A DNA stretch of 64,000 nt from Alphaproteobacteria bacterium (GCA_030428355.1 JAUIBL010000001.1:186001-250000); one strand, 5' to 3'. Counted from the stretch's first letter, positions 45,073 through 54,284 are shown. Translations and numbers: made by a program. The notes: generated by a model not told the origin, from the letters alone.

Positions 45073-45828
45073 CTAGGCTCTCGCTGCGCGCAGCCAGCCC
45101 AGAGATTGGTCCGTATCAGCGCCTGGCCGGTATTCGGCGCCAAGAGGGCGGGTCCAGCCAAGGGCGGCGATCCTATTGAAGACAAACCGATAATTCAGTT
45201 CGCCCTGATCGGGAATGCCCCGGTCGGGGACGGCGGCGAACTGGATATGCCCGATGAGCGGAAGCAGCGCTTCAAGACGTGTCACCACATCGCCTTCGGT
45301 GCGGGCGACATGGTAGCAATCGAACATCATCTTTATACCGGGGTCCGCCAGATCTGCCAGTAGCTCGGCGGCCTGATCGGTTGTGCGCAGGAAATATTGC
45401 GGCGCGTCGTGCCGGTTCAGGGGTTCGATCAGCAGCAGGATGTCATCAGGACAGGCCGCGCGGGCGTAGCGCAGGTTGTCGAGAAAGGTCTCGCGCGCTT
45501 CGGGACCGGAGGCGTTGCCTGCCATGGCGTGAATCGCGCCTGTTCGGGCGGCGACGGCATAGGCGATGGCCTGATCTATGGCGGCACGCGCGTCGGTCTC
45601 GCGGCCGGGCAGGGCGAGCAGGCCGTTTTCACCGGGATTGCCGCGCACTGTGTTGAGGCCCAGCATCGTCAATCCAGTTTCGCGCAGCGCGTCGTTCACC
45701 GCAGCAACCGGCGTGTCATAAGGCCAGTGACATTCGACGGCATCGAACCCGGCCGCCTTGGCCGCGCGGATGGCGTCGGGCAGGGGGCGGTCTGTCCAGA
45801 GAAACCCCAGATTGGCGGAAAACTTCAT
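45073..45828 (-). CDS. hyi: Hydroxypyruvate isomerase-like TIM-barrel protein
   Basis: The 251-residue AP-endonuclease-2-fold protein starts MKFSANLGFLWTDRPLPDAI and contains AGFDAVECHWPY, LLIEPLNRHDAPQYFL (metal-binding Glu), MMFDCYHVARTEGD and GAEYRPGAD, all hallmarks of the Hyi family. Hyi interconverts hydroxypyruvate and tartronate semialdehyde. The usual partners (glyoxylate carboligase, tartronate semialdehyde reductase) are not adjacent, but a beta-hydroxyacid dehydrogenase lies 2.3 kb downstream at 48114. The gene converges on the AMDase-like gene. Confidence 0.85.
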   Translation of the reverse strand: MKFSANLGFLWTDRPLPDAIRAAKAAGFDAVECHWPYDTPVAAVNDALRETGLTMLGLNTVRGNPGENGLLALPGRETDARAAIDQAIAYAVAARTGAIHAMAGNASGPEARETFLDNLRYARAACPDDILLLIEPLNRHDAPQYFLRTTDQAAELLADLADPGIKMMFDCYHVARTEGDVVTRLEALLPLIGHIQFAAVPDRGIPDQGELNYRFVFNRIAALGWTRPLGAEYRPGADTDQSLGWLRAARA

Positions 45829-45834
45829 GACTTC

Positions 45835-45871
45835 CCCATCGTTCAGGCCCGTCGTTCAGGCCCATCGTTCG
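45835..45871. repeat. Short tandem repeat upstream of hyi
   Basis: A 13-bp unit GTTCAGGCCC(G/A)TC occurs twice in a row (45841-45853, 45854-45866) with partial copies on either side. It is just upstream of the hyi start. Slippage product or regulator half-sites are both possible. Confidence 0.5.
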
Positions 45872-46006
45872 TGTGCAGTCTAGATGACGCGCCCTGACGT
45901 GAAAGGCCATGACGAACTGGCACCGTTCGGATTGCCGATTTCAGAACAAGGTCGGCCCGAGATACTTGACGGCGCTCCGGCCATATCATAGGTCGGGTAT
46001 CGTTGA

Positions 46007-46080
46007 GCGGGCGTTGTGTAGTGGTAAGACCTTAGCCTTCCAAGCTAATGACGCGGGTTCGATTCCCGCCGCCCGCTCCA
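46007..46080 (+). tRNA. tRNA-Gly (anticodon TCC)
   Basis: Acceptor stem GCGGGCG pairs with CGCCCGC. The anticodon arm TTAGC-CTTCCAA-GCTAA gives TCC, and the T arm is GCGGG-TTCGATT-CCCGC. Discriminator T and encoded CCA end at 46080. Length 74 nt is normal for tRNA-Gly. The 135 bp after it, up to the ABC exporter, contain no gene. Confidence 0.97.
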
Positions 46081-46216
46081 GATCATTCCTGAAATCCCCT
46101 GATTTACACGGGCCAGCTAAGACTTTAGCGCGGCAAATCGGCTTTTGACGCGCGTTCGGCTTGACCATTGCGGGCAGGCCAATGTTTAAGCATGTCCAGC
46201 TAAAAACGGGAACCTG

Positions 46217-48016
46217 ATGGCGGACGCGACACCGATACCGGCGAAGAACGAGGAACGCGAGAAATCCAAGAAGATCGGATCGCTTGCAGCCTTGTGGCCC
46301 TTCATCCTGCCTTACAGGATGTTGATGTTCGCGGCGCTGTTTGCGCTGACGGCGACCGCCTGCGTGTCGCTGATCCTGCCGATGGCGGTGCGTCGGGTGG
46401 TCGACAATTTCAACACCTCGGACGGTGCGCTGCTGGATCTGTATTTTTCCGCCGCCCTCGGGATCGCCGGATTGCTCGCCATCGGGACCGCGCTGCGCTA
46501 CGCGCTGGTGACCCGTTTGGGGGAACGGGTTGTTGCCGATATTCGCAAGGCGGTGTTCGGACGGGTGATCGGTCTCAGCCCGGCGTTCTTTGAACGGGTG
46601 ATGACGGGCGAGGTGCTCAGCCGCATCACAACGGATACGACGCTGGTCCTGAGCGTACTGGGCTCGTCCATCTCGATCGCGCTGCGCAATGTGCTGCTGT
46701 TTGTCGGTGGCATGATCCTGATGTTGTTCACATCGGCCAAGCTGACCGGGATGGTTCTGCTGATCGTGCCTGCGGTGGTGGTGCCGATCCTTGTTCTGGG
46801 CCGCAAGATGCGCAAGCTGAGCCGCGAGAACCAGGATTGGATCGCGGCCTCGTCGGGCAATGCGTCCGAGGCATTGCTGTCGGTGCAGACGGTGCAGGCC
46901 TTCACGCATGAAGAGATTTCGCGCAGCGCCTTCAGTGATGTGACCGAAAAGAGCTTTGACGCCGCGCGCCGCCGGATCTGGACGCGGGCGCTGATGACGG
47001 CGATTGTTATCTTTCTGGTGTTCACCGGCATCGTCGGCGTTCTGTGGATCGGGGCGACGGATGTGCGCAACGGCTCGATGAGCGCGGGCGAGTTGGTGCA
47101 GTTCGTGATCTATTCGGTGATGGTCGCCGGATCGGTTGCGGCCCTGTCCGAGATCTTCGGCGAGTTGCAACGGGCGGCGGGTGCCACCGAGCGGCTGGTC
47201 GAATTGCTGCATGCCGAAGACACGGTGAATGACCCCGCAACGCCCCTGTCGCTGCCGGAACCGGTGCGGGGTGAGATCACGTTTGAGGATGTCCATTTCG
47301 CCTATCCCAGCCGCCCGGGCGTGGCGGCTTTGGATGGTGTCAACCTGCGCATCTCTCCGGGTGAGACGGTGGCCGTTGTCGGCCCGAGCGGAGCAGGCAA
47401 GACGACGATCATCCAGTTGATCCAGCGGTTCTATGACCCGGACTCGGGCGCGATCTGCCTTGATGGCATGCGGATCGACGCGCTGAACCGGGATGATTTC
47501 CGCAAGCATATCGCGCTTGTGCCGCAAGACCCGGTGATCTTTGCCGCGTCGGCCCGCGAGAACATCCGCTTTGGTCGCCCGGATGCGACGGACGCAGAGA
47601 TCGAGAACGCGGCCAAGGCGGCGGCCGCGCATGAGTTCATCGCTGCGTTGCCCGACGGCTATGACAGCTACCTCGGTGAACGCGGGGTGATGCTGTCGGG
47701 AGGTCAGAAGCAGCGGATCGCCATCGCGCGCGCCATTCTGCGGGATGCGCCTGTGCTGCTGCTGGACGAGGCAACGAGTGCCTTGGACGCCGAAAGCGAA
47801 CGCGCGGTGCAGCGGGCGGTGGACGAGTTGTCCGAGGGCCGCACGACCGTGATCGTGGCGCATCGTCTGGCGACGGTGAAAAAGGCGGATCGGATCATCG
47901 TGATGGATCAGGGTCGCATCGTGGCATCCGGTGCGCATGATGCGCTTGTGTCGGAAGACGGGCTCTACGCCCGTCTGGCGCGGCTTCAGTTCACTGACGG
48001 GATGGCCGCCGAGTAG
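46217..48016 (+). CDS. ABC exporter, fused permease-ATPase (MsbA/ABCB type)
   Basis: The 599-residue half-transporter has six membrane helices in residues 35-320 and a C-terminal ATPase with Walker A GPSGAGKTT (about 393-401), Q-loop VPQDPVIFAASARENI, signature LSGGQKQRIAIARAI (about 494-508) and LLLDEATSALDAESE. It would act as a homodimer exporting lipids or hydrophobic compounds. Resemblance to MsbA-like exporters does not fix the substrate. It stands alone on its strand, 97 bp ahead of the dehydrogenase gene. Confidence 0.9.
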   Translation: MADATPIPAKNEEREKSKKIGSLAALWPFILPYRMLMFAALFALTATACVSLILPMAVRRVVDNFNTSDGALLDLYFSAALGIAGLLAIGTALRYALVTRLGERVVADIRKAVFGRVIGLSPAFFERVMTGEVLSRITTDTTLVLSVLGSSISIALRNVLLFVGGMILMLFTSAKLTGMVLLIVPAVVVPILVLGRKMRKLSRENQDWIAASSGNASEALLSVQTVQAFTHEEISRSAFSDVTEKSFDAARRRIWTRALMTAIVIFLVFTGIVGVLWIGATDVRNGSMSAGELVQFVIYSVMVAGSVAALSEIFGELQRAAGATERLVELLHAEDTVNDPATPLSLPEPVRGEITFEDVHFAYPSRPGVAALDGVNLRISPGETVAVVGPSGAGKTTIIQLIQRFYDPDSGAICLDGMRIDALNRDDFRKHIALVPQDPVIFAASARENIRFGRPDATDAEIENAAKAAAAHEFIAALPDGYDSYLGERGVMLSGGQKQRIAIARAILRDAPVLLLDEATSALDAESERAVQRAVDELSEGRTTVIVAHRLATVKKADRIIVMDQGRIVASGAHDALVSEDGLYARLARLQFTDGMAAE

Positions 48017-48113
48017 AAATATCGACAAGCCGGTCGGCAAGTGTCGGTTTTGGCCATGACAGGTCTTTGCCGACAACGGCACCTTGCGCCAAACGGCAAC
48101 AAGGGAGAAGGCC

Positions 48114-49064
48114 ATGCAGGTTGGATTTGTGGGATTGGGCGCTGTCGGGGCCAAACTGGCGGGTACGCTGGCACGCAACGGGGTGGACCTGACGGTTTTC
48201 GACCTTGATCCCGAGCGGATCGATCTGCTGGTGTCGCAAGGGGCCAAGGCAGGCACCAGCCCGGCCCAGGTCATGCGCGATTGCGAGGTGGTGATCACCA
48301 GCCTGCCCAGCCCTGCGGCATCGCAGGCGGTGTTGGACCAGCTTTTGCCGGAAATCGGGCCGGGGAAAATCTGGCTCGAGATGTCGACCACTGATCCCGA
48401 AGCGATCAAGGTTCAGGCCAAAGCGGTGCAGGATCGGGGTGGGCGCGCAGCGGACACGCCTGTTTCGGGTGGGTGCCACAGGGCGGCGACGGGCAATATC
48501 TCGATCTTTGCTGGCTGCGACCGGGCGACCTTTGAAACGGTGTTGCCGCTTCTGACCTATATGGGGCGGCGCGTCTTGCACACGGGCGAGGTGGGCAGTG
48601 CATCCGTTCTCAAGGTGATGACCAATTATCTGGCCACCATTCATCTGGCCAGCCTGTGTGAGGCCATGACCACGATGGCGGCGCATGGGATCGACCTTGG
48701 GATCACCTACGAGGCGATCAAGGCGTCGTCGGGGACGTCTTTTGTGCATGAAACCGAAAGCCAGTTGATCCTATCGGGCAACCGCGATGTGGATTTCACG
48801 CTGGATCTGGTGCTCAAGGATATTGGTCTGTTCCAGTCGCTGGCGGATGCCAAGAACGTTCCCTTGGAGCTGTCCCCCTTGCTCATACAGATCGTCAAGG
48901 ACGGGCAGGCGCGCTATGGCGACCGGGCACAATCGGATCGTTTGATCGAGCGGCTGGAGGAAGCCACCGGCCTGTCGATCACGGCACCCGGTTTCCCTAC
49001 TGAACTCATCGACGACGAACCCGAGGAACGCGGAGCCGAGATCCGCAGAGCAGTCTCGCCTTGA
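48114..49064 (+). CDS. NAD(P)-dependent beta-hydroxyacid dehydrogenase
   Basis: The 316-residue protein belongs to the 3-hydroxyisobutyrate dehydrogenase/tartronate semialdehyde reductase family. It has the Rossmann motif GFVGLGAVGAKLAGTLARNG (about residues 4-23), the substrate motif DTPVSGGCHRAATGNISIF (about 117-135; the family consensus is DAPVSGG..GA..G) and the catalytic lysine in VLKVMTNYLAT (about 167). In SGGCHRA a Cys-His replaces the usual Gly-Val-Xaa. ATG 48114 follows AAGGGAGAAGG. Glyoxylate/hydroxypyruvate-linked substrates are plausible given hyi nearby, but not shown. Confidence 0.85.
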   Translation: MQVGFVGLGAVGAKLAGTLARNGVDLTVFDLDPERIDLLVSQGAKAGTSPAQVMRDCEVVITSLPSPAASQAVLDQLLPEIGPGKIWLEMSTTDPEAIKVQAKAVQDRGGRAADTPVSGGCHRAATGNISIFAGCDRATFETVLPLLTYMGRRVLHTGEVGSASVLKVMTNYLATIHLASLCEAMTTMAAHGIDLGITYEAIKASSGTSFVHETESQLILSGNRDVDFTLDLVLKDIGLFQSLADAKNVPLELSPLLIQIVKDGQARYGDRAQSDRLIERLEEATGLSITAPGFPTELIDDEPEERGAEIRRAVSP

Positions 49065-49110
49065 TGGTGTGAATGCGCTATCGGCGTCTTTGCATCACAG
49101 GAGAGACGCC

Positions 49111-49587
49111 ATGACCGACGAGATCCTTGCCGAGGTTGATCCGCGCGGGCCCCGCCGTGTCATCGGGATCGGCATGCTGCTCATGCTGGGCGGTCTGGTG
49201 CTGTATCTTGCCTTCCTGCAACCGCCCGCCAGTCTTGTGTGGCAGGCCTTCCTCATTGGGATGGGGCTGATTTCGCTTTGGATGGCGTACAAGCTGCAGG
49301 TGGCGACGACGCGAAAGCTGTGGCTGACGAAAGAGGCGCTGACCGACAGTGACGGCACGGTGATTGCGCGGGTCGAGGACATCGTCGCGGTCAACCGGGG
49401 CGCGTTTGCGATGAAGCCGTCCAATGGCTTTACGCTGAAATTGAAAAACCCGGCGCCACGGGCGTGGCAGCCGGGTTTGTGGTGGCGTTTGGGTCGCCGG
49501 GTTGCCGTGGGCGGGGTGACACCAGGGTCACAGGCCCGCCCGATGGCTGACATCATTGCCGTGATGGTCGCCCGGCGTCAGGCTTGA
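49111..49587 (+). CDS. Conserved hypothetical membrane protein
   Basis: A 158-residue protein with two membrane helices (about residues 19-38 and 46-64) followed by a basic region of about 90 residues rich in beta-prone stretches (LTDSDGTVIARVEDIVAVNRGAFAMKP) that resembles PH-like bacterial domains. GGAGAG precedes ATG 49111. It lies 46 bp after the dehydrogenase and converges on a TadE-like gene with a 3-bp gap. Family and function are not recognised. Confidence 0.7.
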   Translation: MTDEILAEVDPRGPRRVIGIGMLLMLGGLVLYLAFLQPPASLVWQAFLIGMGLISLWMAYKLQVATTRKLWLTKEALTDSDGTVIARVEDIVAVNRGAFAMKPSNGFTLKLKNPAPRAWQPGLWWRLGRRVAVGGVTPGSQARPMADIIAVMVARRQA

Positions 49588-49590
49588 AGA

Positions 49591-50346
49591 TCAGGTATTC
49601 TGCTTCTTCTTCCCTTTGCCGTTCGTCGGTTCAGACGTGGTCGCTGCACAGTTTGCATCAGCAGATCCCTCGTCGGCGTTCTCTGCATTGTTGTTGCAGA
49701 GTGAGCCACCCGGAGCATCCTGATCCCCATTGCCCCAGCCGTTGTTCTGCCAGGTCTTGCCGGAACCGTCATTGGCCCCTTCAAAGATCACCTGTGATGC
49801 AAAGCGCGGGCGGGTGAAGGAATAGGTCTTGATATCGAACCCATCATTCGCAAGGTGCACCAGCGGTTGATACCAGTCGCGGGTCTCAACAAGGATGGTC
49901 TGGTCACCGACTGCCAGAATGGGCAGAAGCGATTGATAGTTGGACATGTCCCCCTGTGTCAGGGCAGACCAGTCCCCACGGGCTGTGGACCAGACGAGGT
50001 CATAGGTCTCGTTACCTTGGCTGACACCGTTACCCTTTTTGTTGTACTGAACCACCGAGATACGCAGGTCGACATCATCGCCCTGGGCCTGTGCAAGGTG
50101 GAGCAACAGGTTGCGGGCATTGTCGATATAGTCATCGTCAATGATTTCGGTTTCCCGCGAAATGATGTCACCGATCGTGTAGTTGGCTTTCTGGCTGATC
50201 GCCTGCTGCCGGAACACGTCGAAATAGAGCCACGAGATTGCAAAGATCACGATCAGAGCCGGAAGGATGATGATTGCCTCAAGCGAAGCATCGCCCTTGG
50301 TGTCGCGGATGAACCGCGACACAGATTTCTGGATGCGAGCAGTCAT
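49591..50346 (-). CDS. TadE/G-like pseudopilin-class protein with long C-terminal tail
   Basis: The 251-residue protein has the TadE-like N-terminus: a short basic cytoplasmic part with DTKGDASLEAI and one transmembrane helix (about residues 24-45), then an extracytoplasmic domain. The last 50 residues are rich in Asn, Gly, Asp and Lys (GWGNGDQD..., NGKGKKK) with two cysteines and look unstructured. It is the last gene of a three-gene unit with two other Tad-type genes, with a 1-bp overlap upstream. Assembly or surface display role is inferred from the family. Confidence 0.75.
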   Translation of the reverse strand: MTARIQKSVSRFIRDTKGDASLEAIIILPALIVIFAISWLYFDVFRQQAISQKANYTIGDIISRETEIIDDDYIDNARNLLLHLAQAQGDDVDLRISVVQYNKKGNGVSQGNETYDLVWSTARGDWSALTQGDMSNYQSLLPILAVGDQTILVETRDWYQPLVHLANDGFDIKTYSFTRPRFASQVIFEGANDGSGKTWQNNGWGNGDQDAPGGSLCNNNAENADEGSADANCAATTSEPTNGKGKKKQNT

Positions 50347-50885
50347 TAGTAAGGCTCCTGTACGAAGGCCGAGAAGGATACGATTGCTGCATAACCTTCG
50401 GCATCTTTGGGCATGGCTGCTGCCACACTGCCAGCCGGGGTGATCGGCTTGTACTTGTAGCAGGCGCGCAGCAGCATCAGCTCGTTGGGTTGACCCGGAT
50501 CGAACTGGCGCAGCGGGCGGACGGGTTCTGCCGAGTCAAAGCAGTCCGCATCCCGTGCCGGTTCCGTCCAGTCCCGCAGGCTGAGCGGGATCATTTCGAG
50601 ACGCAGCATCTGATCGCAATCCGTGAGCAGTGTGGTGTTTTCGCAGATCATGGTCTTGATCGTATCGTGATCCATGTTCTCACCCGTGCCGAGGCGCACT
50701 TCGCGAACCGCGAGGTCCAGTCCACGCTCAAGCTGCGTGTGGCGGACCGAGAGTGCCCCGATTTCCATACCTGCGACGATCACAGCAAGGAACACAGGCA
50801 GCCAGATGACGAAGGGGATCGTGACGACAGAGCCGCTTTCGTCCCGCAGGAAGCTGCGGATTTTCTTGGGAGCAAACCGCATCAT
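50346..50885 (-). CDS. TadE-like pilus assembly protein
   Basis: The 179-residue protein begins with a basic stretch and DESGSVVTIPFVIWLPVFLAV, the TadE-type signal/transmembrane region with the Glu expected for pseudopilins (about residues 15-44). The extracytoplasmic part contains six cysteines, suggesting disulfides. It overlaps the vWA gene by 4 bp and the downstream TadE/G-like gene by 1 bp. Probably a minor pilin or anchoring component of a Tad pilus whose core locus lies elsewhere. Confidence 0.8.
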   Translation of the reverse strand: MMRFAPKKIRSFLRDESGSVVTIPFVIWLPVFLAVIVAGMEIGALSVRHTQLERGLDLAVREVRLGTGENMDHDTIKTMICENTTLLTDCDQMLRLEMIPLSLRDWTEPARDADCFDSAEPVRPLRQFDPGQPNELMLLRACYKYKPITPAGSVAAAMPKDAEGYAAIVSFSAFVQEPY

Positions 50886-52552
50886 TGTGTCAACCTCAGC
50901 TGGTTAATGGTCCGGGCAATCGCCTGGAACGCGTCGGAAATTTCGAGCCCTTCCACCGGGAAGTAGTGAGCCGGGGAAGACGCGCAGTCACGCATCGCGG
51001 CCTGACCTTCGTCCGGAGCTTCGAAGCCGATGGCGAAGACGGTGATGTCGGCGTCACGGGCAGCGCTGCAAATGGTCGACAGACGGCTGTCTGCTTGTTG
51101 ACCAGAGACGATCGGCACATACGAGTAGTATGCATTGTAGTACTGGTTGTACGACACCCAGCCGTCCCAATACGGACGACGGAAGAACTTGTTGCCGAAG
51201 GCGCGTGTGCCCCAGCGTGCAAAGACTTCTGCGTTGCTCATCCGGCGGGCGCTGTTGCCACCATCCGGCGTGTTGCGGTACCGGTCGTTCCAGCTGTTGT
51301 TTTCGAAGCGCGACCAGAAATAGACGTCATTGCTGGTGCCGCTCCAATCGCGCACGCGATGCGAGAACCGGTCGTTGGTCGGATCATTGTCGCCGCGATC
51401 ATCGATCCAGATATTGGACATGCCGGTTGCATATTCCGGCGCCAGGTTGAACTGGGTCGTGTTCATGCCGTCGGTCATGACCACCGCGATCTTGAGAGCA
51501 TCCGGCGCGTCGTACTCCGCCGGGCGTCCCGCCGCTTCGGGAACCACGAGACCGTCAGAGATCAAGCCGCTCACCACCGGACGTGCCGACGGATCAAGAA
51601 GGGCGACACCCCATTTCATCCCGAGGTCGATGGCCGTGTTGCCGCCGGCGCTCAGGCTCTGGATGTGATTGACCAGTGCGTCGCGATCCGAGCTGTGCGC
51701 CATGATTGCGCCGAATGACCCGACCGGGCACCACGAATCAGGTGTGACGGTCGTGTTTTCGTCCAGCGTGTAGGGATCGAAATGCGCCAGACGCTGCAAT
51801 GCGGTGTTCGGCGAGATCGCCCGCGACGAGAATGCGCTGTCAGGGAAGATGGCGCAGTTCGAGATGGTGTGCTCGTTGGTCAGGGTATAGTGAGGCCCGA
51901 CATCCGGCCCGAGGCTGACCGTGGCGTTGTAGGGCACGATGCTGATCGTCGTGAGTCCGGCATCGTCATTGTTGATGACGGTGTCGACGAACTCGGTCGC
52001 CGCCGTGCGCAGGTTTTCGATCTTGTTGTTCCAGCCCATCGAACCCGAGATGTCGAGGATCAGCGAGATCTCGATATTCGAGATCCGCTCTTCCGCGGCA
52101 GCAAGGCCGGTCGACTGGAGTTTGTCGAACCCGAGAAGATGCAGGAAGTTCGAATTGTACGTCCGCTGCGCTTCGGCGGTGACGGTCCGATAGTTCAAAC
52201 CCGAGTCGACCGTGATGTTCACGTCCGCTAGCGTATCACCCAGGTTCATCTTGGTCAGATAGTCCTGAACGAGCGTTTCCGGGTCGATCTGCTGTTCGAG
52301 GTCGGCGGCTGCCAGAACGGCGCGGTCAAGCGTGTTCTGAAGTCGCGTCCGCTCTACTTCCGAGTAGATCATGTCGATCCCGATGCCACCGTAGACCAAC
52401 ATGATGAACACGCCAGCAATCCCGAAGATGGTCATGTTGCCGTCGGTTTCGCGAGAATAGCGGGACAGGATCGAGGTGGCGCTTGAGCGCAACTTCGACT
52501 TGCTCCGTGTCTCGGTCCGCACCCTTGGCAGAAGGTTGCTTAGTCCGATCAT
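50882..52552 (-). CDS. TadG-like protein with von Willebrand factor A domain
   Basis: The 556-residue protein has a basic start, the TadG membrane segment (DGNMTIFGIAGVFIMLVYGGIGIDM, about residues 37-61) and a large exported part. A vWA domain begins near residue 165 with the metal site DISGSM (DxSxS) and continues to TVFAIGFE near residue 518. A long Asn/Tyr/Trp-rich insert (about 370-480) lies inside it. Such proteins are thought to act as tip or adhesion factors of Flp/Tad pili. First gene of the three-gene unit; the 295 bp upstream are AT-richer than average. Confidence 0.83.
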   Translation of the reverse strand: MIGLSNLLPRVRTETRSKSKLRSSATSILSRYSRETDGNMTIFGIAGVFIMLVYGGIGIDMIYSEVERTRLQNTLDRAVLAAADLEQQIDPETLVQDYLTKMNLGDTLADVNITVDSGLNYRTVTAEAQRTYNSNFLHLLGFDKLQSTGLAAAEERISNIEISLILDISGSMGWNNKIENLRTAATEFVDTVINNDDAGLTTISIVPYNATVSLGPDVGPHYTLTNEHTISNCAIFPDSAFSSRAISPNTALQRLAHFDPYTLDENTTVTPDSWCPVGSFGAIMAHSSDRDALVNHIQSLSAGGNTAIDLGMKWGVALLDPSARPVVSGLISDGLVVPEAAGRPAEYDAPDALKIAVVMTDGMNTTQFNLAPEYATGMSNIWIDDRGDNDPTNDRFSHRVRDWSGTSNDVYFWSRFENNSWNDRYRNTPDGGNSARRMSNAEVFARWGTRAFGNKFFRRPYWDGWVSYNQYYNAYYSYVPIVSGQQADSRLSTICSAARDADITVFAIGFEAPDEGQAAMRDCASSPAHYFPVEGLEISDAFQAIARTINQLRLTQ

Positions 52553-52847
52553 TGTTACCTCTTTCCCGCCCTTTCAGGACGGTCTGACACCCCACTTAGA
52601 TTTTGGGAGATGTGAAGGCGAAACACGGCGGGATTACGGCCGCAATTATGAAGAAATTAAGGAGTGGATTGTTTTTTATGGATAATTTGGGTGTTTGCAG
52701 CCTTATTGATGCCGCGTGTGAAACAGTCCGCCGGGTTTCTGCGTTTCGTTGGCTAAAGCTGGTCAAACATAAAGCGTTATAAAATTAACCTAGCTGTCAT
52801 AGGCTGGTGGAATAAGGGCGAAGTGCCTGCAACCTCGGGAGGGACAA
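52553..52847. other. Divergent intergenic region between tadG-like and gdhA
   Basis: This gap is visibly lower in GC than its surroundings. It must hold promoters for both directions. I see the gdhA ribosome site (GGGAGGGA) and several A/T-rich blocks, but no clear -10/-35 pair. One short frame inside it was considered and set aside. Confidence 0.5.
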
Positions 52848-54284
52848 ATGAGCACGATACCAGCCAATGAACCGACGTTTCGCGAATCCGTCGATCTGAT
52901 GTTCAACCGCGCGGTCGCGCTGATGGACTTGCCACCCGGTCTCGAGGAAAAGATCCGCGTCTGCAACGCGACGTATACGGTGCGGTTCGGTGTGCGTCTG
53001 CGCGGTCAGATCAAGACGTTCACGGGCTACCGGTCTGTACATTCCGAACATATGGAACCGGTCAAGGGCGGTATCCGCTATGCACCGTCCGTACATCAGG
53101 ACGAGGTCGAGGCGCTTGCCGCGCTGATGACCTATAAATGCGCCTTGGTCGAAGCCCCGTTCGGCGGATCCAAGGGCGGACTGCGGATCGACCCGCGCGA
53201 ATATGACGAATACGAGCTGGAACAGATCACCCGGCGTTTTGCTTACGAGTTGGCCAAGCGCGACCTGATCCATCCCGCACAGAACGTGCCCGCCCCCGAT
53301 ATGGGCACGGGTGAGCGCGAGATGTCATGGATTGCCGACCAGTACGCGCGGATGAACACCACCGACATCAACGCCCGGGCCTGCGTGACCGGCAAGCCGA
53401 TCAACAACGGCGGGATTGCCGGACGGGTCGAGGCGACTGGCCGAGGTGTGCAATACGCCCTGCGGGAATTTTTCCGCCACCCTGAGGACATCAAGGCGGC
53501 CGGTTTGACCGGGACTCTGGATGGCAAGAGGGTGGTCGTGCAGGGCCTTGGCAATGTGGGCTATCACGCCGCCAAGTTCCTCATGGAAGAGGACGGCTGC
53601 AAGATCATCGGGATCATCGAACGCGATGGGGCACTGTTCAACGACAGCGGGCTTGATGTCGATGCGGTTCGTGACTGGATCGTCAAGCATGGGGGCGTCG
53701 CCGGTTATCCTTCGGCCCGGCATATGGCAGAAGGTCCTACCGTGCTCGAAGCGGACTGCGACATCCTCATTCCTGCGGCGCTGGAAGGGGTGATCAACCT
53801 GACCAACGCGGCACGGATCAAGGCCCCGCTGATCATCGAAGCCGCCAACGGCCCGATCACCGCGGGGGCAGACGACATTCTGCGCGCCAAAGGAACGGTC
53901 GTGATCCCGGACATGTATGCCAATGCCGGTGGTGTGACGGTGTCCTATTTCGAGTGGGTCAAGAACCTGAGCCATATCCGTTTCGGCCGCATGCAGCGCC
54001 GACAGGAAGAAGCGCGGCACCAGTTGGTCATCGACGAATTGCAGCGCCTTGACGACATGATGGGCGACAAGTGGTCGATGACGCCGGACTTCAAGCAGAA
54101 ATACCTGCGTGGCGCGGACGAGCTGGAGCTGGTGCGCTCGGGTCTCGATGACACGATGCGGATCGCTTACCAGTCGATGCGCGAGGTGTGGCACGGCCGC
54201 GACGATGTCGATGACCTGCGCACCGCCGCCTACATTGTCGCGATCACCAAGGTCGCGGCGAGCTATCGGGCAAAAGGTCTCTGA
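52848..54284 (+). CDS. gdhA: Glu/Leu/Phe/Val-type glutamate dehydrogenase
   Basis: The 478-residue enzyme catalyses reversible oxidative deamination of glutamate to 2-oxoglutarate. It shows the substrate-binding lysine regions KGGIRYAPSVHQDEVEALAALMTYK (about residues 75-99), the catalytic KGGLRIDP/PAPDMGTGEREM regions (about 112 and 150), and the Rossmann motif VVQGLGNVGYHAAKFL (about 227-242). Length matches the long bacterial-type enzymes with an extra C-terminal helical part (residues 380-478). GGGAGGGA lies 4 nt before ATG. Confidence 0.93.
   Translation: MSTIPANEPTFRESVDLMFNRAVALMDLPPGLEEKIRVCNATYTVRFGVRLRGQIKTFTGYRSVHSEHMEPVKGGIRYAPSVHQDEVEALAALMTYKCALVEAPFGGSKGGLRIDPREYDEYELEQITRRFAYELAKRDLIHPAQNVPAPDMGTGEREMSWIADQYARMNTTDINARACVTGKPINNGGIAGRVEATGRGVQYALREFFRHPEDIKAAGLTGTLDGKRVVVQGLGNVGYHAAKFLMEEDGCKIIGIIERDGALFNDSGLDVDAVRDWIVKHGGVAGYPSARHMAEGPTVLEADCDILIPAALEGVINLTNAARIKAPLIIEAANGPITAGADDILRAKGTVVIPDMYANAGGVTVSYFEWVKNLSHIRFGRMQRRQEEARHQLVIDELQRLDDMMGDKWSMTPDFKQKYLRGADELELVRSGLDDTMRIAYQSMREVWHGRDDVDDLRTAAYIVAITKVAASYRAKGL

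Noticed and set aside
45909..46148. 80-codon frame across the tRNA-Gly gene
   Set aside because: It reads through the complete tRNA and has no ribosome site. It is not a gene.
48033..48074. 8-bp inverted repeat (GTCGGCAA/TTGCCGAC) between the ABC exporter and the dehydrogenase
   Set aside because: The loop of 26 nt and the lack of a T-run make it a weak terminator candidate.
52678..52782. 34-codon frame upstream of gdhA, preceded by AAGGAG
   Set aside because: The spacing from ribosome site to ATG (about 13 nt) is long, the product has no recognisable features, and the stretch more likely serves as a promoter region.
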